The notes beneath the pieces are model-generated. The model was not told where the DNA came from. It saw only the letters and a program-made list of their open reading frames with translations, and did not search any database. Position numbers and translations under genes: made by a program. A stretch of DNA of 8,854 nt, taken from Phocaeicola_A sp964432715 (GTDB taxonomy: Bacteria > Bacteroidota > Bacteroidia > Bacteroidales > Bacteroidaceae). Within the stretch, counting starts at the first letter, position 1. Each line of letters starts with the position of its first letter. The DNA lies in the NCBI GenBank assembly GCA_964432715.1, contig CAYSOW010000083.1, positions 1 to 8,854 of the forward strand. The letters run 5' to 3'. Shown one piece after another: positions 1 through 6,115 of the stretch.

Positions 1-40
1 GCAGGGAGAGGCAGTATTCACGTACAGATTCAATATTCAT
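1..40 (-). CDS. N-terminal fragment of a probable MmcQ/YjbR-family protein
   Basis: An ATG at 38-40 opens a frame on the minus strand that reads MNIESVREYCLSL and leaves the window at position 1. This opening closely resembles the start of MmcQ/YjbR-like proteins, small (about 110-120 residue) CyaY-like-fold proteins of uncertain role that are sometimes called DNA-binding. The match rests on 13 residues and on memory of the family, so the identity is tentative. It lies downstream of rnfA on the same strand, only 19 bp beyond the hairpin at 60-96. No TAnnTTTG promoter element is visible between rnfA and this start. It may therefore depend on read-through from the rnf operon or on a promoter I cannot recognise. 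No clear Shine-Dalgarno site is present. Confidence 0.5.
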   Translation of the reverse strand, partial: MNIESVREYCLSL

Positions 41-59
41 AACAGATGATTTTCAATGC

Positions 60-96
60 AAAAGTCGCAATGGGCACGAAGCCCATTGCGACTTTT
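60..96 (-). terminator. Rho-independent-type hairpin after rnfA
   Basis: Bases 60-75 and 81-96 form a perfect 16-bp inverted repeat around a 5-nt loop. The loop reads TTCGT on the minus strand, similar to a stable UUCG-type loop. The stem ends in a run of four T on the minus strand and five T on the plus strand, so it could work in both directions. It lies 31 bp beyond the rnfA stop codon and is the natural end of the rnf transcript. Confidence 0.8.
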
Positions 97-127
97 TATG
101 TTGATTCTAACTTACTTCGAATCAGGA

Positions 128-733
128 TTAGCCTTGGATGCCGAAGAGCAAAGCAAGACCTTTGTCTACTCCTGAGAAGCCCATGAAGGCCATGGCCAAC
201 AAACCGGCGGTTACCAGGGCGATAGACATTCCTTGCATGCCTTTCGGGATGCGTACGAGGCTCAACTGCTCACGGATACCTGCGAAGACTACCAATGCCA
301 GGGCGAAACCTAAGGCGGTGGAGAATGCGTAGATAACACCGGTCAACAGGTCGTAGTCCTTCTGGATCACCAGGATGGCTACACCCAAGATACAGCAGTT
401 GGTGGTGATCAAAGGCAAGAACACACCCAGCGCCTGATAGAGGGCGGGAGATACCTTCTTCAGGATGATCTCTACCATCTGTACCAAAGCGGCAATCACC
501 AGGATGAAGGCGATGGTCTGCAAATAACCTAAACCACATGTATCCAACACGAATTTCTGAATCAGGTAGGTCACGATGGTGGCAATCGTCAAGACGAATG
601 CTACGGCGGCTCCCATACCCATGGCGGTCTCTACTTTCTTAGATACTCCCAAGAACGGACAGATACCGAGGAATTGTGACAACACTACGTTGTTCACAAA
701 AATCGCTGTGATAAATATTAAGATATATTCCAT
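128..733 (-). CDS. rnfA: Rnf electron transport complex subunit RnfA
   Basis: Integral membrane subunit of the ion-translocating ferredoxin:NAD+ oxidoreductase (Rnf), homologous to NqrE. The 201-residue protein is almost wholly hydrophobic and fits six membrane segments, as usual for the family (about 190-200 residues). The family signature is at the N-terminus: VNNVVLSQFLGICPFLG with Cys25. A second conserved site, TTNCCILG, has Cys113 (next to Cys114). In Rnf/Nqr structures these two half-site cysteines, together with those of the partner subunit RnfE, hold a [2Fe-2S] cluster inside the membrane. That assignment comes from family knowledge. It is the last gene of the operon, 18 bp after rnfE, with a purine-rich AAGAAAGAG stretch just before the ATG. 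The hairpin at 60-96 follows. Confidence 0.96.
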   Translation of the reverse strand: MEYILIFITAIFVNNVVLSQFLGICPFLGVSKKVETAMGMGAAVAFVLTIATIVTYLIQKFVLDTCGLGYLQTIAFILVIAALVQMVEIILKKVSPALYQALGVFLPLITTNCCILGVAILVIQKDYDLLTGVIYAFSTALGFALALVVFAGIREQLSLVRIPKGMQGMSIALVTAGLLAMAFMGFSGVDKGLALLFGIQG

Positions 734-751
734 ATTACTCTTTCTTTAGGA

Positions 752-1336
752 TTATGCCTTCTTGATTTTGTTTACAATCGCAATGAGGTAACCCAAGCAG
801 AGGAATGCACCCGGTGCCAATACGAATACCAGCATGCCGTAATCTTCGGGGAAGATGCTGCAACCGAATACTTTTCCTGTTCCGAGAATCTCACGAACAG
901 CACCCAGCAGGGTCAACGCAATGGTGAAGCCTAAGCCCATTCCCAAACCGTCAAAGAATGAGGGTACGGGACCGTTTTTAGCGGCGAAGGCTTCTGCACG
1001 ACCTAACAAAATACAGTTTACTACAATCAACGGGATGAACAAACCCAACGTGGCATAGAGTGCCGGAACGTAAGCTTGCATCACCATCTGAAGCACCGTT
1101 ACGAACGATGCGATGACTACGATAAACGAAGGGATACGTACCATGTCGGGAATCAGGTTCTTGATGGAAGAGATTACGACATTGGAACAGATGAGCACAA
1201 ACATGGTGGCCAATCCCATGCCCATACCGTTGAGGGCGGATGAGGTGGTTCCCAAAGTAGGACACATACCTAAAAGAAGAACGAATGTAGGATTCTCCTT
1301 TACGATACCGTTCATCAATACTTTAAAGTTATTCAT
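752..1336 (-). CDS. rnfE: Rnf electron transport complex subunit RnfE
   Basis: Integral membrane subunit of Rnf, homologous to NqrD and paralogous to RnfA. It has 194 residues and about six predicted membrane segments. The diagnostic N-terminal block ENPTFVLLLGMCPTLGTT carries Cys25, and VVNCILLGRAEAFA carries Cys108. These are the counterparts of RnfA Cys25 and Cys113 that, by family knowledge, complete the intramembrane [2Fe-2S] site. The DGLGMGLGFTIALTLLGAVRE stretch (residues 129-149) is also typical. The gene starts 17 bp after the rnfG stop. That gap contains AAGGAG about 8 nt before the ATG, an unusually good Shine-Dalgarno site for this group, which supports the chosen start. It sits between rnfG and rnfA in the standard order. 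Confidence 0.96.
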   Translation of the reverse strand: MNNFKVLMNGIVKENPTFVLLLGMCPTLGTTSSALNGMGMGLATMFVLICSNVVISSIKNLIPDMVRIPSFIVVIASFVTVLQMVMQAYVPALYATLGLFIPLIVVNCILLGRAEAFAAKNGPVPSFFDGLGMGLGFTIALTLLGAVREILGTGKVFGCSIFPEDYGMLVFVLAPGAFLCLGYLIAIVNKIKKA

Positions 1337-1353
1337 ACAAGTGTCTCCTTTCT

Positions 1354-2055
1354 TTAGTTTTGTTCTACATTTTCAGCAGCAGCGTCAGCGGCTTCAGCAG
1401 CTTCAGCAGCACCCTCTTCGGCAGCAGCCTCTGCAGCTTCTGCTTGTTGAGTGGCTCCGCTCTGTACGTCTACGCTCTGACCCTGCAAGGCAGCAAAGGC
1501 TGCGTATGCATTGTTTACGGCTTTCAGGAAGGCACGTGAGGTGATGGTGGAAGCGGTGATGGCATCTACCTGACCGCCATCTTTGCTTACGATCAACGCT
1601 CCGTTACCGGGGTTCATACCGGTGATGTCGCCTTTGGCACCTTTCTTAAACCATTCAGTAGATTTAGAGCCCAAGCCCGGAGTCTCTGAGTGGCTCAACA
1701 CGGAGTAATCTTTGATTTCACCCTCTTTGGTGAAACCCACCAGCACTTTCAAGTCGCCACCGAAACCACCGCTGACAGACTCAACGGCAGCACCGATCAA
1801 CTCGTCACCTTTCATGGCTTTGTAGATGGTGTATTGCGCACCTTCCAGCTCTACCACTTCTGTTGCCTCAGAAGGATTGTTGTCGTAACCCTCGGGGAGC
1901 ACTACGGCCAAAGCTTCGTTCAAGGCTTTCGTATTGGCCTGTGCGATGGGCTCTGCTGTAACCTGGTTGACATAACCGAGCAACGCACCGGCAATGACAG
2001 TGACGCCCGTGAGGACAATCACCATGTTCTTAAATGAAGATTCTAACTTTTTCAT
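1354..2055 (-). CDS. rnfG: Rnf complex FMN-binding subunit RnfG
   Basis: Covalent-flavin subunit of Rnf, homologous to NqrC. The 233-residue protein has one N-terminal membrane anchor (about residues 9-29) followed by an extracytoplasmic FMN-binding domain. SHSETPGLGSK (121-131) and VDAITASTITSRAF (163-176) are the family motifs. Thr170, the last Thr of D164-A-I-T-A-S-T, is the predicted phosphoester FMN site installed by an ApbE flavin transferase. No apbE is present in this window. After about residue 190 comes an Ala/Glu-rich, low-complexity tail. The tail also contains D196-V-Q-S-G-A-T202, which matches the same flavinylation pattern Dxx[ST]GAT. The start codon overlaps the rnfD stop (ATGA at 2052-2055), and GGAGG lies about 10 nt upstream, so translation is probably coupled to rnfD. 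Confidence 0.95.
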   Translation of the reverse strand: MKKLESSFKNMVIVLTGVTVIAGALLGYVNQVTAEPIAQANTKALNEALAVVLPEGYDNNPSEATEVVELEGAQYTIYKAMKGDELIGAAVESVSGGFGGDLKVLVGFTKEGEIKDYSVLSHSETPGLGSKSTEWFKKGAKGDITGMNPGNGALIVSKDGGQVDAITASTITSRAFLKAVNNAYAAFAALQGQSVDVQSGATQQAEAAEAAAEEGAAEAAEAADAAAENVEQN

Positions 2056-3059
2056 TTCTTTACTACCTCCCCGAATCTTTTAGGTTTACAATAGGTGTTG
2101 ATCAACGGAGTGAATGCATTCATAATCAGGATGGCGAATGACATACCCTCGGGATAAGCACCGAAGTTACGGATAACTACCGTCAGGAAACCGATGGCGA
2201 TACCGTAGATGACCATACCTTTGTGGGTCATCGGTGAAGTGACATAGTCGGTGGCCATGAAGATGGCACCCAACATCAAACCACCGCTCAACAATACGTC
2301 GACAGGGTTAGCGAATACGGGGTTAGCCACGTGCATCAATCCTGAGAACACGAATACGGTGGCGAGGATAGATACAGGAATGTGCCAGGTGATGATCTTG
2401 TTGATGAGCATGTAGATCAGGCCGAGAATCAGGGCTGCGGCACAAATCTCACCCAAACATCCGGCAGCAAGACCGCTCTGACCCGGAGTACCGAGCAACA
2501 TATCGATGCTGGAAGGAAGTTTATCCAAGATGGAAGCATCTCCTGCCTTGATGGCCTGTTTCATGATGGACAACGGAGTAGCGGCGGTGTTGGCATCTGT
2601 GTAAGCTGCAACCTGTCCGACAACCGGCCAAGTGGTCATCTGTACAGGGAAAGAGATCAAAAGGAACACACGGCCCACCAAAGCGGGGTTGAAGGGGTTG
2701 CAACCCAAACCACCGAAGGTCATCTTACCTACGCCGATGGCTACCAACGCGCCGATGATTACGATCCAGATGGGAAGGTTAGACGGCAAGTTGAAAGCAA
2801 GCAAGAGGCCGGTAAGGATGGCAGAACCATCACAGACGGTGCATTTGTCTCTTTTCAGAATGAATTTAGTGATTGCCCATTCGAACAATACACAGGCTGC
2901 TACAGAAGTCAGAGTGACGATAGCAGCGCCCACACCGAAATAGAACAGTGATACGATCAACGCAGGAAGGAGGGCGATGATAACGCCGTACATGTTCTTC
3001 TTCACGCTGTCGCCACTGTGAACGTGCGGGGATAATGATATGATTAATTTATTTGCCAT
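2052..3059 (-). CDS. rnfD: Rnf complex membrane flavoprotein subunit RnfD
   Basis: Polytopic membrane subunit of Rnf, homologous to NqrB and thought to be central to ion translocation. At 335 residues it is of normal family length, with roughly nine to ten hydrophobic segments. Family motifs in order are DGSAILTGLLLAFNLP (77-92), NPFNPALVGRVFLL (121-134), the covalent-FMN site D155-A-N-T-A-A-T161 followed by PL, FMATDYVTSPMTHKG (267-281) and PEGMSFAILIMNAFTPLIN (303-321). Thr161 is the predicted FMN attachment residue. The gene begins 12 bp after rnfC and ends inside the rnfG start codon, a 4-bp overlap that suggests coupled translation and stoichiometric production of the two flavinylated subunits. 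Confidence 0.96.
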   Translation of the reverse strand: MANKLIISLSPHVHSGDSVKKNMYGVIIALLPALIVSLFYFGVGAAIVTLTSVAACVLFEWAITKFILKRDKCTVCDGSAILTGLLLAFNLPSNLPIWIVIIGALVAIGVGKMTFGGLGCNPFNPALVGRVFLLISFPVQMTTWPVVGQVAAYTDANTAATPLSIMKQAIKAGDASILDKLPSSIDMLLGTPGQSGLAAGCLGEICAAALILGLIYMLINKIITWHIPVSILATVFVFSGLMHVANPVFANPVDVLLSGGLMLGAIFMATDYVTSPMTHKGMVIYGIAIGFLTVVIRNFGAYPEGMSFAILIMNAFTPLINTYCKPKRFGEVVKK

Positions 3060-3071
3060 AATTTTATCAAA

Positions 3072-4409
3072 TTACTTTTTAGCGTTACGTGCACGAATAA
3101 TTCCTCCGACCGTACCCTTACCCATACGGATGTAGTCCAGCAACGGACGGTTAGACGGACAGGTGAACTGGCATGAGCCACACTCGATACAAGACATGAC
3201 ATCTTCTTTCTCAACACGCTCCCAGTCTTTGAACGAAGAGAGGGTGGCCAACAAGAAGGGCTCCAATCCCATCGGGCAAGCGCCTACGCACTTTGCACAA
3301 CGGATACAGGGCTGTGCCTCGGCACGTTTAGCCTCTTTCTCATTCATCAACAGGACGCCGGAACTACCTTTGCAGATAGGTACCTCGGTGTTGGCCAAAG
3401 CCTTACCCATCATCGGGCCACCACCAATCACCTTACCGGTATCCTCGGGCATGCCACCGGCAGCTTCAATGAGCTGACTCATCGGAGTACCCATACGAGT
3501 GAGGAAGTTGGAGGGGTTCTTCAGGGATTTACCTGTCACGGTAACGATGCGTTCGAAGAGCGGTTTGTTCTTCATGACAGCCTCATAGACTGCGTAAGCA
3601 GTACCTACGTTCTGCACCACTGCACCTACGTTGATAGGGATGGCAGGAGGAGCGGGAACCTGACGATTCACTACGGCATCAATCAGCTGTTTCTCACCAC
3701 CCTGCGGATATTTCACTTTCAAAGGAACGACCTCGATGCCCTGGAATGCTTTGGCTTTCTCAGTCATCAGTTTGATGGCATCGGGTTTGTTGTTCTCAAT
3801 ACCGATGAAACCTTTCGTAACGTTGACAGCCTTCATAATCAAGCTAACGCCCACGAGGATCTGCTCCGGTTTCTCCAGCATCAAACGGTGGTCGGCAGTC
3901 AGATACGGCTCACACTCCACAGCGTTGATGATGACACATTCAGCCTTGCATCCCGGAGGAGGACAAAGTTTTACGTGCGTCGGGAAGCAAGCGCCACCCA
4001 TACCCACTACACCGGCAGCTTTAATCTTACCTACGATTTCTTCGGGAGTCAAAGAGCACTCTTTCACCAAGTCTGTACTACGGTCGATTGACTCTTCCCA
4101 CTCATCGCCTTCTACATCTATATAGATAGCAGGTTTGCGATAACCGCTGGCATCAATAACTGTATCCACTTTGTTGACTTTACCGGATACAGAAGAGAAA
4201 ATCGGTGCCGACACAAAACCACCGGCCTCTGCAATCTTCGTACCCACTTTCACTACATCACCTTTCTTAACGATGGCAGTGGCGGGAGCACCAATGTGTT
4301 GCGACAAGGGGAACACGGCTTGCTTCGGGAGCGCCAATGTCTCAATTGCCTTTCCGGCGGACAATTTATTTTCAGATGGATGAACACCACCAAGTTTAAA
4401 TGTCTTCAC
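3072..4409 (-). CDS. rnfC: Rnf complex NADH/FMN-binding subunit RnfC
   Basis: Peripheral cytoplasmic subunit of Rnf that by family knowledge carries FMN and exchanges electrons with NAD(H). At 445 residues it is the compact form of RnfC, without the long repetitive C-terminal extension of enterobacterial versions. The N-terminus GGVHPSENK is typical. The nucleotide/flavin-binding region shows GMGGACFPTHVKL (136-148), NAVECEPYLTADHRLM (162-177) and KYPQGGEKQLI (233-243). Two ferredoxin-type [4Fe-4S] motifs follow: C368-x2-C371-x2-C374-x3-C378-P and C407-x2-C410-x2-C413-x3-C417-P. Extra cysteines at 149, 154 and 158 lie close to the FMN/NADH region. The gene starts 34 bp after the rnfB stop, an AT-rich gap with no obvious Shine-Dalgarno site. 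Confidence 0.97.
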   Translation of the reverse strand: MKTFKLGGVHPSENKLSAGKAIETLALPKQAVFPLSQHIGAPATAIVKKGDVVKVGTKIAEAGGFVSAPIFSSVSGKVNKVDTVIDASGYRKPAIYIDVEGDEWEESIDRSTDLVKECSLTPEEIVGKIKAAGVVGMGGACFPTHVKLCPPPGCKAECVIINAVECEPYLTADHRLMLEKPEQILVGVSLIMKAVNVTKGFIGIENNKPDAIKLMTEKAKAFQGIEVVPLKVKYPQGGEKQLIDAVVNRQVPAPPAIPINVGAVVQNVGTAYAVYEAVMKNKPLFERIVTVTGKSLKNPSNFLTRMGTPMSQLIEAAGGMPEDTGKVIGGGPMMGKALANTEVPICKGSSGVLLMNEKEAKRAEAQPCIRCAKCVGACPMGLEPFLLATLSSFKDWERVEKEDVMSCIECGSCQFTCPSNRPLLDYIRMGKGTVGGIIRARNAKK

Positions 4410-4443
4410 GTTGTTATCTTTTAATTTTAATATTCAATGTTGA

Positions 4444-5490
4444 TTATGCCTCTGCTTTGGGAGCCTCTGCCTGAGGTGCTGCTGCGGGAGCGGCCTGAGG
4501 AGCGGGTGCTGCNNNNNNNNNNNNNNNNNNNNNNNNNNNNNNNNNNNNNNNNNNNNNNNNNNNNNNNNNNNNNNNNNNNNNNNNNNNNNNNNNNNNNNNN
4601 NNNNNNNNNNNNTGTGCGGCGGGTGCTGCCTGAGGTGCTGCTGCGGCTGCGGGAGCTTCTACTTTCGGTTTACGAGGAGGGAAGTTCTTCGCGATGATGG
4701 CACCCTTCGGGCACTCTTGCTCACACTTGCGGCAAGATTTACACTTAGCCGGATCGATGTAAGCCAGGTTGTTCTCCAGCGTGATGGCCTCAAACGGACA
4801 TGCCTTCATACATTTACCACAACCGATGCAAGATACTTTGCAGGCTTTGTTGGCGATGATACCTTTGTCTTTGTTGACACAAGAGACATACATACGACGG
4901 TTGTTCTTACCCTTCGGACGAATCTCGATGATGTTACGCGGGCAGGCTTTCTTACAAGCGCCGCAAGCGGTACATTTGTCATCGTCGACCTCGGGAAGAC
5001 CGGTCTCAGGGTTGATAACGAGCGCGCCGAACTGACAAGCTGCCTCACAGTCGCCGCAACCGAGACAGCCGAAGGTACAGCCGGTCTCACCACCATAAGT
5101 GGCATGTGCGATGGCACAAGAAACAGCGCCGTCGTACTTCGTAGTACGCGGACGGTTTTCACAACTACCGTTGCAACGAACAACCGCAACCATCGGTTCT
5201 GTTGCAGCGGCTTCCAATCCCAGGATAGCAGCCACTTTAGCCATTACAGGCTGGCCACCTACCGGACAAAGTTTTCCTTCCAATGAACCGGCTTTGACAC
5301 ATGCATCGGCAAAACCTGAACATCCGGGATAACCGCATCCACCGCAATTGGCTTGAGGCAACACTTCGGCTACCTTCGCAATACGCGGGTCTTCATACAC
5401 AGCAAATTTCTTGGAAGCAACGAACAAGATTACCGCAGCAATCAAGCCGATGGCGCCCAATGAAATTACAGCTACCAGAATTACATTCAT
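4444..5490 (-). CDS. rnfB: Rnf complex iron-sulfur subunit RnfB (interrupted by an assembly gap)
   Basis: Iron-sulfur subunit of Rnf, the likely entry point for electrons from ferredoxin. A membrane anchor (about residues 4-26) is followed by the RnfB-type cluster motif C49-x2-C52-x4-C57-x17-C75. Four ferredoxin motifs follow: Cys142/145/148/152, 173/176/179/183, 221/224/227/231 and 250/253/256/260, the last three ending in CP. That makes at least five [4Fe-4S] sites. Further cysteines at 106, 110, 125 and 138 might bind a sixth. It is much longer than the roughly 190-residue proteobacterial RnfB. After about residue 275 comes an Ala/Pro/Gln-rich tail containing 100 unresolved bases (4513-4612). 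The frame is open on both sides of the N run, but true length and frame across it are unknown. It starts 7 bp after the rseC-like gene. Confidence 0.93.
   Translation of the reverse strand: MNVILVAVISLGAIGLIAAVILFVASKKFAVYEDPRIAKVAEVLPQANCGGCGYPGCSGFADACVKAGSLEGKLCPVGGQPVMAKVAAILGLEAAATEPMVAVVRCNGSCENRPRTTKYDGAVSCAIAHATYGGETGCTFGCLGCGDCEAACQFGALVINPETGLPEVDDDKCTACGACKKACPRNIIEIRPKGKNNRRMYVSCVNKDKGIIANKACKVSCIGCGKCMKACPFEAITLENNLAYIDPAKCKSCRKCEQECPKGAIIAKNFPPRKPKVEAPAAAAAPQAAPAAXXXXXXXXXXXXXXXXXXXXXXXXXXXXXXXXXXAAPAPQAAPAAAPQAEAPKAEA
4513..4612. other. Assembly gap of exactly 100 N inside rnfB
   Basis: One hundred consecutive N fall in the coding tail of rnfB. Exactly 100 is a conventional placeholder for a gap of unknown size. 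The same 21-bp sequence lies on both sides (4467-4487 and 4626-4646). An 11-bp GCGGGTGCTGC abuts the left edge (4502-4512) and recurs near the right edge (4619-4629). The break is therefore most likely a tandem repeat that did not assemble. Confidence 0.97.
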
Positions 5491-5497
5491 AAGTTAG

Positions 5498-5914
5498 TTA
5501 ATTTATTGGTTTTATTGTAAATGAAAATTTTCTTTTCAAACGGTCCTTGCAGAGATGCAGACCTATATAATAAGGTATCATTGACAGCAATGCTATCACG
5601 CCGGAGAGCACTTCGTTATGATTCGTCAATGAGTAGCACAGGCACAAAACGATCATCAGGACAAAGAAAGGTACCACAAAGGCATAAACAACGGCACTCA
5701 ATCCCATGGAGGTGGTGCCGTAGATCATAACCTCATCCCCTACTTTCAGTTCCGGATGAGACTCGTATATATCGATGATTTTTTCTTTGCTTTCCGAAGA
5801 GTGACACAGTGATTTAGCGGTACACGAAGAGCATGCGGACTTTTGGACAATCCGTACTTGTATGGAAGAGCCTATGCTTTCCACGGTACCTACGTGTTTG
5901 ATGATATCAGTCAT
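5498..5914 (-). CDS. RseC/MucC-family (SoxR-reducing system) membrane protein
   Basis: Small membrane protein of the RseC/MucC family. In E. coli RseC acts with the Rsx complex (the Rnf homologue) to keep SoxR reduced; whether that applies here is inference, since no SoxR is seen. The 138-residue protein has an N-terminal soluble domain with Cys28-x2-Cys31-x5-Cys37, the conserved cysteine group of the family. The VGDEV-type turn follows at about 58-62, then two membrane segments (about 72-94 and 102-120) and a basic C-terminus. I prefer the ATG at 5912-5914; an in-frame TTG three codons upstream (5921-5923) would give 141 residues. It is the first gene of the operon and its stop lies 7 bp from the rnfB start, which ties it to Rnf assembly or maintenance. 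Confidence 0.88.
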   Translation of the reverse strand: MTDIIKHVGTVESIGSSIQVRIVQKSACSSCTAKSLCHSSESKEKIIDIYESHPELKVGDEVMIYGTTSMGLSAVVYAFVVPFFVLMIVLCLCYSLTNHNEVLSGVIALLSMIPYYIGLHLCKDRLKRKFSFTIKPIN

Positions 5915-5945
5915 TTTTTGCAAACTTCACATTACAATTATGCTG

Positions 5946-5953
5946 CAAATGTA
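5946..5953 (-). promoter_or_regulatory. Candidate -7 element of the rseC-rnf operon
   Basis: On the minus strand this reads TACATTTG, an exact match to the Bacteroides -7 form TAnnTTTG, 31 bp before the preferred rseC-like ATG. No good TTTG or TTG is found at the expected distance upstream; the nearest TTTG (5988-5991) is 34 bp away. The call therefore rests on one half of the promoter only. Confidence 0.4.
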
Positions 5954-5996
5954 ATACAAATAAATGAGATAAAAACGCTATTTTTAACAAATTTCA

Positions 5997-6026
5997 TTGG
6001 GGGTATCCACATTTTTTATACTTTTG
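5997..6026 (+). promoter_or_regulatory. Bacteroides-type promoter for the OPT transporter
   Basis: TTG at 5997-5999, a 19-bp spacer, and TACTTTTG at 6019-6026 fit the Bacteroides -33/-7 arrangement (TTTG or TTG, then TAnnTTTG). Transcription would start near 6031-6034. That gives a leader of about 85 nt before the ATG at 6116, with a GC-rich region holding a possible short stem (6047-6051 with 6068-6072). The promoter diverges from that of the rnf operon. Confidence 0.6.
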
Positions 6027-6115
6027 GGGACTGAAAGATGCATGGAGGCCGGACGACCGACTGTGGACGGCCGGAACTTCAGGGCATTCAAATCATTAAT
6101 AACTTATTGAAACTC

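Noticed and set aside
102..124. Small inverted repeat TGATTC/GAATCA just after the rnfA stop
   Set aside because: Only a 6-bp stem with an 11-nt loop, AT-rich, and next to a far stronger hairpin; likely chance.
1113..1544. Plus-strand open frame of 143 codons opposite rnfE and rnfG
   Set aside because: It lies antisense to two certain genes, its C-terminal half is Gln/Leu/Arg-rich because it reads the Ala-tail repeat backwards, and it resembles no protein family.
2382..2951. Plus-strand open frame of 189 codons opposite rnfD
   Set aside because: It is fully inside rnfD on the other strand; the polar, family-less product is what an antisense frame of a hydrophobic gene gives.
4717..5286. Plus-strand open frame of 189 codons opposite rnfB
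   Set aside because: Thr-rich product caused by reading the cysteine- and alanine-rich rnfB backwards; no start signal or domain.
6038..6115. Longer N-terminus for the OPT transporter from the ATG at 6038
   Set aside because: The extra 26 residues look like translated leader, the ATG is only a few bases from the predicted transcription start, and the family-like start is at 6116.
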